From positions 1 through 64,000 of the forward strand of contig JUHI01000007.1 in NCBI GenBank assembly GCA_000799755.1: a DNA stretch of 64,000 bases, in the 5' to 3' direction. The first letter of the stretch is position 1; each line of letters opens with the position of its first letter. The notes under the pieces are model-generated. The model was not told the DNA's origin, did not search any database, and saw only the letters and a program-made list of their open reading frames with translations. Below, piece by piece: positions 1-8,118 of this stretch. The translations under genes and the position numbers were made by a program. The DNA is from Martinezella tropici (GTDB lineage Bacteria; Pseudomonadota; Alphaproteobacteria; Rhizobiales; Rhizobiaceae).

Positions 1-717
1 GAGATGCTTGCTCTCATCAAGCTCGATCATCTTGCCGCCCGCTATCCGTATCAGATGTCCGGCGGCCAGCAGCAGCGCGTCGCGCTCGCCCGCGCCATCG
101 CCGTCAAGCCTCAGGTCCTGCTGCTTGACGAGCCACTCTCGGCTCTCGACGCGAAGATCCGCATCTCGCTGCGCGAGGAAATCCGCGCGATCCAGCAGCA
201 GCTCGGCATCACCACCGTGTTCGTGACGCATGATCAGGAAGAGGCGCTGTCGATCTCCGACCGCATCGTCGTGATGAATGCCGGCCGCGCCGATCAGATC
301 GGCACGCCTTTCGAAATCTACAACACGCCGGCAACCCGCTTCGTCGCCTCTTTCGTCGGCACGCTGAACCTGATCGAAGGCAAGGTCGTCGACCCCGATA
401 GCAACCGCATCATGATCGGTGATCAGGGCGTCACCCTGAAGCAGTCGGTTACGGCCTACAAGCCGGGCGATACCGTATCGCTCGCCCTGCGCCCAGAAGC
501 CGGCTCGCTGGCGGAATCGGCCAAGGGTGATACCGCATTGACCGGCGAGGTCTCCTCGGCCCACTTCCTGGGCTCGGTCATCCGCACGCGGATGAACGTT
601 GCCGGCAACACGATTTCCTTCGACATGTTCAACAGCCCCGGCATGATGCCTCCGAGTGTGGGCGAGAAGGTAACGCTGCGTTTCGCCTCGGCCGACCTGC
701 TCGTCATTCAGGATTGA
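1..717 (+). CDS. ABC transporter ATP-binding protein (5' end outside window)
   Basis: This is the C-terminal part of an importer ATPase; the reading frame is open to base 1, so the true start lies upstream. Visible are the signature motif MSGGQQQR (about residues 19-26 of the fragment), Walker B VLLLDEP, D-loop SALD and H-loop THD, then a C-terminal TOBE-type beta domain from about residue 110. Walker A lies outside the window. The layout fits the spermidine/putrescine, iron or 2-aminoethylphosphonate (PotA/FbpC-like) ATPases; the substrate cannot be told from this fragment. A hairpin terminator follows 44 bases after the stop, so this is the last gene of its operon. Confidence 0.9.
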   Translation, partial: EMLALIKLDHLAARYPYQMSGGQQQRVALARAIAVKPQVLLLDEPLSALDAKIRISLREEIRAIQQQLGITTVFVTHDQEEALSISDRIVVMNAGRADQIGTPFEIYNTPATRFVASFVGTLNLIEGKVVDPDSNRIMIGDQGVTLKQSVTAYKPGDTVSLALRPEAGSLAESAKGDTALTGEVSSAHFLGSVIRTRMNVAGNTISFDMFNSPGMMPPSVGEKVTLRFASADLLVIQD

Positions 718-760
718 GCACAAGCCTGAGCTGGAAGACAGTTTGGAAAATTATTCGCGA

Positions 761-788
761 ACGCCGGGCCAAAAGCCCGGCGTTTTTC
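761..788 (+). terminator. Intrinsic terminator after the ABC gene
   Basis: A 9-bp stem (ACGCCGGGC / GCCCGGCGT) with a short CAAAA-type loop is followed directly by a T run. It separates the ABC operon from the riboswitch leader of ribH. Confidence 0.85.
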
Positions 789-825
789 TTTGATTTCGCT
801 GCGCAAATGCATTTATAGTCCACAT

Positions 826-968
826 GTTCTCAGGGCGGGGTGCAATTCCCCACCGGCGGTATGGGGATTTTCCCCGAGCCCGCGAGCGCCTTCCGAGCTT
901 TCGGAAGGGTCAGCAGATCCGGTGAGAGGCCGGAGCCGACGGTATAGTCCGGATGGAAGAGAGCAAGC
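826..968 (+). ncRNA. FMN riboswitch (RFN element)
   Basis: The conserved RFN core is readable: a 5' CAGGGCGGGGTGCAATTCCC stretch followed by CACCGGCGGTA, a variable GC-rich arm with a GCCTTCCG/CGGAAGG hairpin, then ATCCGGTGAGAGGCCGGAGC, CGACGGTATAGTCCGGATG and GAGAG. It lies about 90 bases upstream of ribH on the same strand. The RFN family binds FMN and lowers expression of riboflavin genes. The remaining leader (about 970-1056) should contain the expression platform; no T-rich terminator is seen there, so control of translation is more likely than termination. Confidence 0.95.
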
Positions 969-1056
969 AGGTCGCACCTCCTCCGCGCGGGGAGCGCTGC
1001 GTGCATGCGTGTTCGCCCAAGGGATAATTGACAACAACCCTTGAAAGGCAAAATTC

Positions 1057-1533
1057 ATGACCATTTCTATCTCTACCCAGCCGAGCCGCATTGCGATCAT
1101 TCGGGCCCGCTGGCATGCCGACATCGTCGATCGCTCGGTCGATTCCTTCGTCGCCGAATGGCAGACGACAGAAGGCGCATCGCCGATCGATATCTTCGAC
1201 GTTCCCGGCGCACTGGAAATTCCGCTGCATGCACAGACCCTTGCCCGCAACGGCCGCTATTCCGCGATCGTCGCCACCGCTTTCGTTGTCGACGGTGGCA
1301 TCTATCGCCATGAGTTCGTTGCCAATACCGTTCTCGATGCGATGATGCGTGTCCAGCTGGATACCGGCGTTCCGATCCTCTCGGCCGTGCTGACGCCGCA
1401 TCATTTCCAGGAGTCAGAAGCGCATATCCAGTTCTTCAAGGAACATTTCATCATCAAGGGCCGTGAAGTGGCGAGCGCCTGCCGCCATATCCTCAACGAA
1501 CGCGCAAAGTTGCTGCCGGCCGTCACGGTCTGA
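1057..1533 (+). CDS. ribH: 6,7-dimethyl-8-ribityllumazine synthase, type II (RibH2)
   Basis: It joins 5-amino-6-ribitylaminouracil and dihydroxybutanone phosphate to give the lumazine precursor of riboflavin in the cytoplasm. The 158-residue length and motifs ARWHADIVD, FDVPGALEIP, AFVVDGGIYRHEFVA and VLTPHHF match the Brucella/Rhizobium RibH2 type, which is decameric rather than icosahedral. The gene stands alone behind the FMN riboswitch, away from other rib genes, as is known for rhizobial ribH2. AAAGG just upstream supports the ATG at 1057. Confidence 0.95.
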   Translation: MTISISTQPSRIAIIRARWHADIVDRSVDSFVAEWQTTEGASPIDIFDVPGALEIPLHAQTLARNGRYSAIVATAFVVDGGIYRHEFVANTVLDAMMRVQLDTGVPILSAVLTPHHFQESEAHIQFFKEHFIIKGREVASACRHILNERAKLLPAVTV

Positions 1534-1591
1534 ACCAGCACCGAGGAGGCGAGGCGCAAGCCCGCCTCCACATCACGAGGGAGAAACGTCA

Positions 1592-1942
1592 GTGACCGTC
1601 CTACGCATCATCCCGAATCTGCCTGCCGCCGATCCCGCGACAGCTCGGCAATTTTATCATGACCTGCTCGGCCTCGACATCGTCATGGACCACGGCTGGA
1701 TCGTCACCTTCGCGTCGGAAGCGGCAACCGTGCCGCAACTCAGCGTCGCCAGCGAAGGCGGCTCAGGTACCGTCGTCCCCGATCTTTCGATCGAAGTTGA
1801 CGATGTCGATACGGTCTATCAGCGCGCCACCACCATGGGTTTCGGCATATTATATGACCTTACGGATGAGCCCTGGGGCGTTCGCCGTTTCTATGTTCGC
1901 GATCCCTTCGGCAAGGTGGTCAATATCCTCTCCCACCGCTAG
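1592..1942 (+). CDS. VOC-family (glyoxalase/bleomycin-resistance fold) protein
   Basis: A 116-residue protein starting at GTG, chosen because CGAGGGAG lies a suitable distance upstream; the open frame extends further 5' but overlaps ribH in a non-coding-like frame. It is a single VOC module: an N-terminal RIIPNLP..DPATARQFYHDLLGLD segment and a C-terminal RRFYVRDPFGKVVNIL segment with a metal-ligand-like pattern. The family covers lyases, dioxygenases and antibiotic-binding proteins, so the substrate is unknown. It follows ribH by 58 bases and may be co-transcribed under FMN control. Confidence 0.8.
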   Translation: MTVLRIIPNLPAADPATARQFYHDLLGLDIVMDHGWIVTFASEAATVPQLSVASEGGSGTVVPDLSIEVDDVDTVYQRATTMGFGILYDLTDEPWGVRRFYVRDPFGKVVNILSHR

Positions 1943-1980
1943 CCTGCGCGTGCGGGGTGCCCTAGCGGCTCCCGGGGCTC

Positions 1981-2709
1981 CTACCTGAGATCGACATTGA
2001 ACGTGGTGCGTTCGGCCGGCCAAACCGATTCCGAATAGGTTATCGGCATGCCGGTAGCGTCTGCGTCCACCTTGCGGGTGACGAGCAGCGGCGTTGATTT
2101 CGGCTGGCGCAAAATCCGCGCCTCCTCCGCCGTCGGCATCCGTGCCTCAATCTCGGTCGACAACCGCTCGTAGTCGGTAACGCCGTAGCTGGCGAGCGCC
2201 GCCGAGATCGTCGAATGCTGCAATCTGGCCTTGTCGAAGTCGGGAAAGCGCTCGGCCGGATAATAGGAATCGCCCAGTTCGACCGGAATGCCGTCGGCCG
2301 TCATCACGCCGCGACGATGTATGACGGGCGTTCCGACCGCGAGCTTCAGATAGCCGGCAACGCGCTCCGTCGCCGCTACGATTTCATGCACGAGCAATTC
2401 GCCGCCAGGCTCGAAACCCTGCTCGATCAAGTTCTTGTGAAAGCGGGTCCGCTTCGACAGCGTATAGTCGAGCACGCCTCTGTGGACGAAGGTTCCCCGC
2501 CCCTGTTCGGCACGCACCAGCCCGCGCTGCTCCAGATGCCCCAGTGCCTGACGCACGGTGAAACGGCTGACGCCGAAGCGCTGCATCAGTTCGGGCTCTG
2601 TCGGCAATTTCTCGCCGGCAGCAAGCGTCCCGGCGGCAATATCAGCCGCCAGGATCTCGCCGATCTGATGCCAAAGGGCACTGCCGCCCTTGCGATCGAT
2701 CGTCTCCAT
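1981..2709 (-). CDS. phnF: GntR/HutC-family regulator, PhnF-like
   Basis: A 242-residue regulator with an N-terminal winged helix-turn-helix (KLPTEPELMQRFGVSRFTVR, about residues 35-54) and a C-terminal UTRA ligand-binding domain (about 90-235). The segment LSKRTRFHKNL is typical of PhnF, the regulator of phosphonate use. No phn catalytic genes lie beside it in the window, so the phosphonate link rests on family resemblance only. It starts one base after the stop of the upstream methyltransferase (TGATATG), so the two are translated from one message. Confidence 0.75.
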   Translation of the reverse strand: METIDRKGGSALWHQIGEILAADIAAGTLAAGEKLPTEPELMQRFGVSRFTVRQALGHLEQRGLVRAEQGRGTFVHRGVLDYTLSKRTRFHKNLIEQGFEPGGELLVHEIVAATERVAGYLKLAVGTPVIHRRGVMTADGIPVELGDSYYPAERFPDFDKARLQHSTISAALASYGVTDYERLSTEIEARMPTAEEARILRQPKSTPLLVTRKVDADATGMPITYSESVWPAERTTFNVDLR

Positions 2710-2710
2710 A

Positions 2711-3397
2711 TCAGACGCGCTTTTCCAGCCGGAACAGCAGCTTGTACTCGGCCGGGTAGCTCAGCGCATCCAAAATGCTCGGATAATATTTCCGATCCTT
2801 GGTTGCGCGCACGAAACCGTCATAGCCGAAACGCTTGACCGAAACGTCAAATCCCGCCGCCGTGAAAGCATCGATGTAATCCTGTGGCGAGCGATCCTGC
2901 ACCGGCGCATTGCTGTTGTTGCCGATCAGTTCCAGCCATTTCGGCCAGAGCGGCATTTCATTATGGCAGCCGGTCACGGCATAATAGACGCCGCCATTGC
3001 GCATGACCTCGAACATCTGTTCGGCGTGCCGCTTCAATTCCGGCAGCAGATAGATCACCTCATAACTGAAGGCCACATCGAAGCTATCGGCAAACGGCGT
3101 CAGATCGGTGGTGACATGAAACTGCAGCGGCATGTTGCCGACGGCAGCAATGGCCGCAGCAACCGATTCCGAGGCGATATCGATGCCGACGCCGAGACGG
3201 AACGGCCGCATGGCATGAAGCAGCCGCAGGAAGCCGCCGCGATTGCAGCCGAAATCCAGGATCGTCTTCGAGGAGAAATCCCTCTCCGGCACGGTTTCGA
3301 TGAAATGGCGCCAATAAGGGCTGTGCGATTCCGCCATGGCGATATCGCCCTGCGGTTCCGTGTGCCAGGTTGCGTAGGTGGGGACTGCGTTTGTCAT
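2711..3397 (-). CDS. Class I SAM-dependent methyltransferase
   Basis: A 228-residue protein counted from the internal ATG at 3397; the open frame begins 19 codons earlier, but those residues lack family character. The SAM-binding motif ILDFGCNRGGFLRLL (about residues 45-59) is followed by an acidic motif VGIDI and a post-I region, DVAFSYEVIYLLPE. The substrate is unknown. It is the first gene of a two-gene unit with the PhnF-like regulator, which suggests they share a process. Confidence 0.75.
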   Translation of the reverse strand: MTNAVPTYATWHTEPQGDIAMAESHSPYWRHFIETVPERDFSSKTILDFGCNRGGFLRLLHAMRPFRLGVGIDIASESVAAAIAAVGNMPLQFHVTTDLTPFADSFDVAFSYEVIYLLPELKRHAEQMFEVMRNGGVYYAVTGCHNEMPLWPKWLELIGNNSNAPVQDRSPQDYIDAFTAAGFDVSVKRFGYDGFVRATKDRKYYPSILDALSYPAEYKLLFRLEKRV

Positions 3398-3478
3398 GAC
3401 GGGCTCGCTGTTGGGGTTGACTGCCCCTTTGATAGTCGAGCTCCATGACAGCAATGTGAATTCGTCCGGACGACCGGA

Positions 3479-3877
3479 CTACTTTCCACAATCGACCATC
3501 CATTGCACGCCATACCGATCCGTCAGCTTGCCGTAGTAGCTGCCCCAAGGCTGCACGGCGAGCGGCGTCGTTACGATACCGCCCTCGGCAAGCCGGGCAA
3601 AAATCTCGTCGGTACTATCGCGATCATCCGTCATGAGCATGTGCGCAGAGCCGCGCATCGGCTCGGCGTCATGATTGTCCGAGGCAAAAAACAAGACCCC
3701 CGGTCCCTCAAAGCGAGCGTGCATCACCCTGCCCCGCATTGCCTCGTTGGCAAGCGGTATCCTTTCATCCGCACCATGCCGGATCAACAATACCACCTGG
3801 CCGAGCCCGCAGGCAGTATAGAAGGCAAGTGCTTCCTCACAGCCCATCGTGAAAAACAGATAATTGGCGAGTTGCAC
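3479..3877 (-). CDS. VOC-family protein, PhnB/YjdN-like
   Basis: A 132-residue protein with the PhnB-type layout: an N-terminal MQLANYLFFTMGCEEALAFY, a central HMLMTDDRDSTDEIFARL and a C-terminal QPWGSYYGKLTDRYGVQW. The PhnB-like branch of the VOC superfamily has no settled enzymatic role despite its name. It lies 81 bases upstream of the methyltransferase/phnF pair on the same strand and may belong to that unit. Confidence 0.8.
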   Translation of the reverse strand: MQLANYLFFTMGCEEALAFYTACGLGQVVLLIRHGADERIPLANEAMRGRVMHARFEGPGVLFFASDNHDAEPMRGSAHMLMTDDRDSTDEIFARLAEGGIVTTPLAVQPWGSYYGKLTDRYGVQWMVDCGK

Positions 3878-3948
3878 GTCCTGCCTCCTGTTGCTGTGGG
3901 GACGAGCGGCCGACGCGACCGCCCGGTATTGATATCGATTATCTCACG

Positions 3949-4395
3949 TCACGCGCGATGAGCCTCGAACACAGGCACTGCGGCAGCTGTGATGGCATCG
4001 ACCAGATCGGCATTGCTGTAGCTCTGCCCGGCAATGCCCCAAGCGCCTTCTGGCGCATAGACTATGTTCGACCAGATATGCTCGCGCTTGATCCGCCCTT
4101 CAGCCGCCTGCTCGACGACATCGGTTGCCCTTGCAATGAAAGCGCGCTTGGCTTCAGCGGTCGCGAGCGCGATTTCGGGCAGTTTGAGTTCGATAAAGGC
4201 AGCCGCAACCGGCTTTCCGGCGGCCAGCACATGTCCGGCCGGAAGTACATTGATCGAACCGATGACATTGGCCGCCATGAATTCATTCCCGGTCAGACCG
4301 GCAACGTCGAGAACCGCATCCGTCAAACCAGCGAAGGCTTGCGCCTGCGCTTCGGATGAAAGCAGCCCTTCGGATACGGTGAGTGTAATGGGCAT
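3949..4395 (-). CDS. Tautomerase-family protein
   Basis: A 148-residue protein beginning MPITLTVSEGLL. Pro2, exposed after removal of Met, is the catalytic base in 4-oxalocrotonate tautomerase/MIF-type enzymes. At about twice the length of a 4-OT subunit it fits a fused two-unit tautomerase. It is transcribed divergently from the TetR regulator at 4516, and the shared intergenic region carries repeated motifs, so it is the likely target of that regulator. The natural substrate is unknown. Confidence 0.75.
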   Translation of the reverse strand: MPITLTVSEGLLSSEAQAQAFAGLTDAVLDVAGLTGNEFMAANVIGSINVLPAGHVLAAGKPVAAAFIELKLPEIALATAEAKRAFIARATDVVEQAAEGRIKREHIWSNIVYAPEGAWGIAGQSYSNADLVDAITAAAVPVFEAHRA

Positions 4396-4439
4396 TAGAT
4401 ATCTCCTTGTTGGACCTGTGACGGAAATTGATATATACC

Positions 4440-4502
4440 GATCACTCTTTAACGATACACACTGATTACTCTCTATGCAACAGATAAAGAGAGATCACTC
4501 TT
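4440..4502. promoter_or_regulatory. Candidate TetR operator region with three repeats
   Basis: GATCACTCTT occurs at 4440 and again at 4493, with a related GATTACTCTC at 4474, all within the 120-base divergent intergenic region. Parts of the copies face ATAAAGAGAGAT, giving partial dyad symmetry. Placement between a tautomerase and its TetR neighbour fits autoregulation and co-regulation. This is inference from repetition and position. Confidence 0.5.
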
Positions 4503-4515
4503 AATGGAGGCGAAA

Positions 4516-5121
4516 ATGCGCTACAGCGCCGAACATAAGGAAGAAACCCGGACGCGGGTCGTCACGGCTGCGGGGCAAGTCTTTCGCAAGGAAGGCTACG
4601 GCGGCGCGGGCATCGACGCTCTGACGAAAGCAGCCGGCGTGACCAACGGCGCCTTCTACGGACACTTCAAGTCCAAGAGCGAAGCGTTTCGCACGGCTGT
4701 CGTGGAAGGATTGGAAGAGTTGCGTCAAGCGATCCTGACGCTTAGGCAAAACCAGCCGAAGGATTGGCTGAAGGCGCTTGCCAGCTTCTACCTCGGCTAC
4801 AAGCGAACCTGCGATCTCGGCGACAGCTGCACGCTGCCGAGCCTTTCCCCCGATGTGATGCGTGCCGACGAAGAAACGCGCCGCGCCTATACGGTGGAGC
4901 TGAAAAAGCTGATCGCGGGTGTCGCCGCCGGTCTGCCGGAGAGCACGAGCCCTGGCGAAACAACGGCAGAGGATCGTGCCATCGTTCTTCTGGCAACGCT
5001 AAGCGGTGGTCTGACGATTGCTCGCGCCGTCTCCGACCCCGCTCTTTCCGTCAAAATAGCCGAAGCCATCGAGCGGGCCGCTCTGTCGGCAGACAATCCC
5101 GCACAACCACAAGGCAAATGA
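4516..5121 (+). CDS. TetR/AcrR-family transcriptional regulator
   Basis: A 201-residue regulator. The ATG at 4516 is preferred over the in-frame ATG at 4504 because GGAGG at 4506-4510 is ideally spaced for it. The N-terminal helix-turn-helix is clear (IDALTKAAGVTNGAFYGHF, about residues 31-49) and the ligand-binding C-terminal part is TetR_C-like, with DSCTLPSLSPDV in the middle. It probably represses the divergent tautomerase gene and itself. The inducer is unknown. Confidence 0.88.
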   Translation: MRYSAEHKEETRTRVVTAAGQVFRKEGYGGAGIDALTKAAGVTNGAFYGHFKSKSEAFRTAVVEGLEELRQAILTLRQNQPKDWLKALASFYLGYKRTCDLGDSCTLPSLSPDVMRADEETRRAYTVELKKLIAGVAAGLPESTSPGETTAEDRAIVLLATLSGGLTIARAVSDPALSVKIAEAIERAALSADNPAQPQGK

Positions 5122-5188
5122 CGATACAGGTCACGCAATGATGGGATGGCCGAGGCGAAGCATGTTGCTCCGTCTCGGCAAGGTCGGC

Positions 5189-6193
5189 TTACGCTCGGAT
5201 GGCCTTGTCGTTTGCGTCGAAGCGATGCATCTGGCTCGCATCCGGCGTCGCATAAACCATCTCGTCCGGCTCGTATTGATGCTCGCCGAAAAGGCGCGCG
5301 GTGAGAAGGCCGGTGGCCTCGGACTCGAGATAGATAATCGTGTCGGCACCGAGATGCTCGACATGGATAACCTTGGCTGCCCATGTGCCCTGATCGCGCG
5401 ACAGCGTGATATGTTCAGGCCGGATGCCGACAGTCTTGGCACCGCTTTCGCCGAGCCGCTCGGCCGGAATGAAATTCATCTGCGGCGAGCCGATGAAACC
5501 GGCAACGAAGGTATTGGCAGGACGATTGTAGAGTTCCATCGGCGAACCGATCTGCTCGATCGCACCGGCATTGAGCACGACGATCTTGTCGGCAAGCGTC
5601 ATCGCCTCGACCTGATCGTGGGTAACGTAGATCATCGTCGCCTTCAGGCTGCGATGTAGCCGCGCGATCTCCAGGCGGGTCTGGACGCGCAGCGCCGCAT
5701 CGAGGTTCGACAGCGGCTCGTCGAAGAGGAAAAGCTCCGGCTCGCGCACGATGGCACGGCCGATGGCGACACGCTGGCGCTGGCCGCCGGAAAGCTCCGA
5801 TGGGCGGCGGCCGAGATAGGGCGCAAGCGACAGCATGCCGGACGCCTTCTCGACCCGGCTGTCGATCTCGGCCTTCGGTGTGCCCGCCTGCTTGAGACCG
5901 AGCCCCATATTGTCCTTGACCGTCAGATGCGGATAGAGCGCATAGGACTGGAAAACCATCGAGATGCCACGCTTGGCAGGCGGTGTCACGGTGACGTCCT
6001 GACCGTTGATCAGCACGGCGCCCGAGGTCACATCCTCAAGGCCGGCGATGCTGCGCAGAAGGGTCGACTTGCCGCAACCGGAAGGACCGACGAAGATGAC
6101 AAACTCACCATCCTTCACCTCGAGATCAATGCCTTTCAGCACGTCGTGCTGGCCGTAGGCCTTGCGGATGGATTTCAGTTGAAGCGATCCCAC
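5189..6193 (-). CDS. Carbohydrate ABC transporter ATPase (UgpC/MsmK type)
   Basis: A 334-residue ATPase with Walker A GPSGCGKST (about 36-44), Q-loop VFQSYALYPH, signature LSGGQRQR, Walker B LFLFDEPLSNLDA, H-loop THD, and a C-terminal TOBE regulatory domain (about 235-330). It powers the importer formed by the permeases at 7267 and 8119 and the binding protein at 9274. It is the last gene of the minus-strand operon, 12 bases after the oxidoreductase. Confidence 0.93.
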   Translation of the reverse strand: MGSLQLKSIRKAYGQHDVLKGIDLEVKDGEFVIFVGPSGCGKSTLLRSIAGLEDVTSGAVLINGQDVTVTPPAKRGISMVFQSYALYPHLTVKDNMGLGLKQAGTPKAEIDSRVEKASGMLSLAPYLGRRPSELSGGQRQRVAIGRAIVREPELFLFDEPLSNLDAALRVQTRLEIARLHRSLKATMIYVTHDQVEAMTLADKIVVLNAGAIEQIGSPMELYNRPANTFVAGFIGSPQMNFIPAERLGESGAKTVGIRPEHITLSRDQGTWAAKVIHVEHLGADTIIYLESEATGLLTARLFGEHQYEPDEMVYATPDASQMHRFDANDKAIRA

Positions 6194-6205
6194 AGTCTCT
6201 TGTCC

Positions 6206-7270
6206 TTATAGATAAACAGGCTTGCCGGTGCGCACGCTCTCATCGGCGGCGAGGCATATGCGCAGCGATTGAACGGCATCGTCCATATGGCGATTGAGGT
6301 CGATATCCTCGCGAATGGCCTTCAGCATGAAGGCCTGCTCGAAGTTGCAGAGCTCCTGGTGCCCCGGTTCGCCATCCATATGTAGGTCCTGGTCCGGCCG
6401 GATGAACTGGCCGCTCGGCCCCGTCTCGGCGCTATGCAGCCGGATGACCGACGTTTTCGTGTGCATGTCGATATCGTCGGACTTGGCGTTCTGATCCATG
6501 GCGATCGAGACCGACCCGTTTGGCGACATTACGTCCTTCACGAAGAAAGCCGTCTCCGAAATCATCGGACCCCAGGCAGCCTCATACCAGCCGACGGAAC
6601 CATCTTCGAAGATCACCTGCAGATGACCGTAATTGTACATGTCCGGTTTGATTTCCTGCGTCAGCCGCAGGCCCATGCCGCGCACCTCGACGGGCTTGGC
6701 ATCGGTGATCTGGCACATGACATCGACATAATGCACGCCGCAATCGACGATCGGCGACGTGTTCTGCATCAGCGCCTTATGCGTCTCCCAGGTTGGGCCG
6801 CTCGATTGCTGATTGAGATTCATGCGGAACACATAGGGGCCGCCGAGCTTGCGCGCTTCGGCAATCAACCGCATCCACGAGGGATGATGGCGCAGGATGT
6901 AGCCGATCGTCAGCTTCTTGCCGGCCTTTTTCGCAGCAGCAACCACACGTTCGGCATCTTCGACCGTCGTGGCCAGCGGCTTCTCGACGAAGACATGGCA
7001 ACCTGCCTCGAGGGCCTTAACGGCGAAATCAGCATGGCTGTCTGAATAGGTGTTGATGGAGCAGAGGTCCGGCTTCAGCTCCTTCAACGCCGTCTCGAAA
7101 TCCTGATAGACCGTATATCCCCGCAGCTCCTCAGGCAGCTCCCGCATGGAGCGATTGACGAGGCCGACGATCTCGAAGCCCGGATTGTTGTGATAGGCCA
7201 GCGCATGGCTGCGGCCCATATTGCCAAGGCCGGCAACGAGAACACGGATCGGCTTTTCTGATACGCTCAC
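6206..7270 (-). CDS. Gfo/Idh/MocA-family NAD(P)-dependent oxidoreductase
   Basis: A 354-residue enzyme starting at GTG (7268-7270), which overlaps the TGA of the upstream permease; the longer open frame upstream is read through that permease in another frame. The Rossmann motif VAGLGNMGRSHA (about 12-23) and the EKP motif HVFVEKPLATT are visible, as is the C-terminal GFO_IDH_MocA beta domain. Sugar dehydrogenation is expected, probably of the sugar imported by the flanking ABC system. Its position inside the transport operon supports this; the exact sugar is unknown. Confidence 0.88.
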   Translation of the reverse strand: MSVSEKPIRVLVAGLGNMGRSHALAYHNNPGFEIVGLVNRSMRELPEELRGYTVYQDFETALKELKPDLCSINTYSDSHADFAVKALEAGCHVFVEKPLATTVEDAERVVAAAKKAGKKLTIGYILRHHPSWMRLIAEARKLGGPYVFRMNLNQQSSGPTWETHKALMQNTSPIVDCGVHYVDVMCQITDAKPVEVRGMGLRLTQEIKPDMYNYGHLQVIFEDGSVGWYEAAWGPMISETAFFVKDVMSPNGSVSIAMDQNAKSDDIDMHTKTSVIRLHSAETGPSGQFIRPDQDLHMDGEPGHQELCNFEQAFMLKAIREDIDLNRHMDDAVQSLRICLAADESVRTGKPVYL

Positions 7271-8106
7271 TTGACTGCTCCGGATGTAATGCCGCGAATG
7301 AGTTGACGCGAGAAGATGACGTAAAGGACGAGGATTGGCAGGATGGCGAGGGTCAGCGCCGCCAGCACCGCATTCCAGTTGGTGACGAACTGGCCGATGA
7401 AGATCTGCGATCCGAGCGTCACCGTCTTGGTCGCTTCGCTCGGCGCCAGGATCAGCGGGAACCATAGATCGTTCCAGATCGGGATCATGGTGAAGACAGC
7501 AACGGTCGCCATCGCCGGACGGACGAGAGGCAGCACCAGACGGAAGAAGATCGCGTATTCGCTGAGTCCGTCGATGCGGCCGGCATTTTTCAGGTCGTCG
7601 GAAACCGTGCGCATGAATTCCGACAGGATGAAGATCGCGAGCGGCAGGCCCTGCGCGGTATAGACGAGGATCAGCGCCGTCAGCGTGTTGACGAGGCCGG
7701 CAGCGACCATGCCCTGCAGGATCGCGACGGTGCCGAGGCGGATCGGGATCATGATGCCGATCGCCAGATAGAGCCCCATGACCGTATTGCCGCGGAAACG
7801 ATATTCCGACAGCGCAAAGGCTGCCATCGCCCCGAACAGCAGCGTCAGGATGATCGAGACGATCGTCACGACGAAGCTGTTCTGGAAATAGGTCAGAAAG
7901 TCCCCCTGCTTCAGAACGGTATCATAGCCGATCATGCTGAAGGAGGATGGTGTCGGGACGCTCAAGGGCGCGCGGAAGATCGAAGCGCGATCCTTGAAGG
8001 AGTTGATGACGGTCAGGAACACCGGAAAAATGGCGACCAGCGTATAGGCGATGAGCGCCAGATGGACGAAGCCGGTGCGGACAAGGGAAGTGCGTGCCTT
8101 GGACAT
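7267..8106 (-). CDS. Carbohydrate ABC transporter permease (MalG type)
   Basis: A 279-residue inner-membrane protein with about six membrane helices and the binding-protein-dependent EAA loop (DGLSEYAIFFRLVLPLVRPA, about 190-209), which docks the ATPase. The C-terminus, LIRGITSGAVK, is typical of MalG-type permeases. The GTGA overlap with the oxidoreductase start indicates translational coupling. It pairs with the MalF-type permease at 8119. Confidence 0.92.
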   Translation of the reverse strand: MSKARTSLVRTGFVHLALIAYTLVAIFPVFLTVINSFKDRASIFRAPLSVPTPSSFSMIGYDTVLKQGDFLTYFQNSFVVTIVSIILTLLFGAMAAFALSEYRFRGNTVMGLYLAIGIMIPIRLGTVAILQGMVAAGLVNTLTALILVYTAQGLPLAIFILSEFMRTVSDDLKNAGRIDGLSEYAIFFRLVLPLVRPAMATVAVFTMIPIWNDLWFPLILAPSEATKTVTLGSQIFIGQFVTNWNAVLAALTLAILPILVLYVIFSRQLIRGITSGAVK

Positions 8107-8118
8107 GGTTCGCGCTCC

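Noticed and set aside
813..1404. Long minus-strand frames over the riboswitch and ribH
   Set aside because: They are antisense to a clear riboswitch and ribH, and their composition (Arg/Cys-rich) is that of shadow frames.
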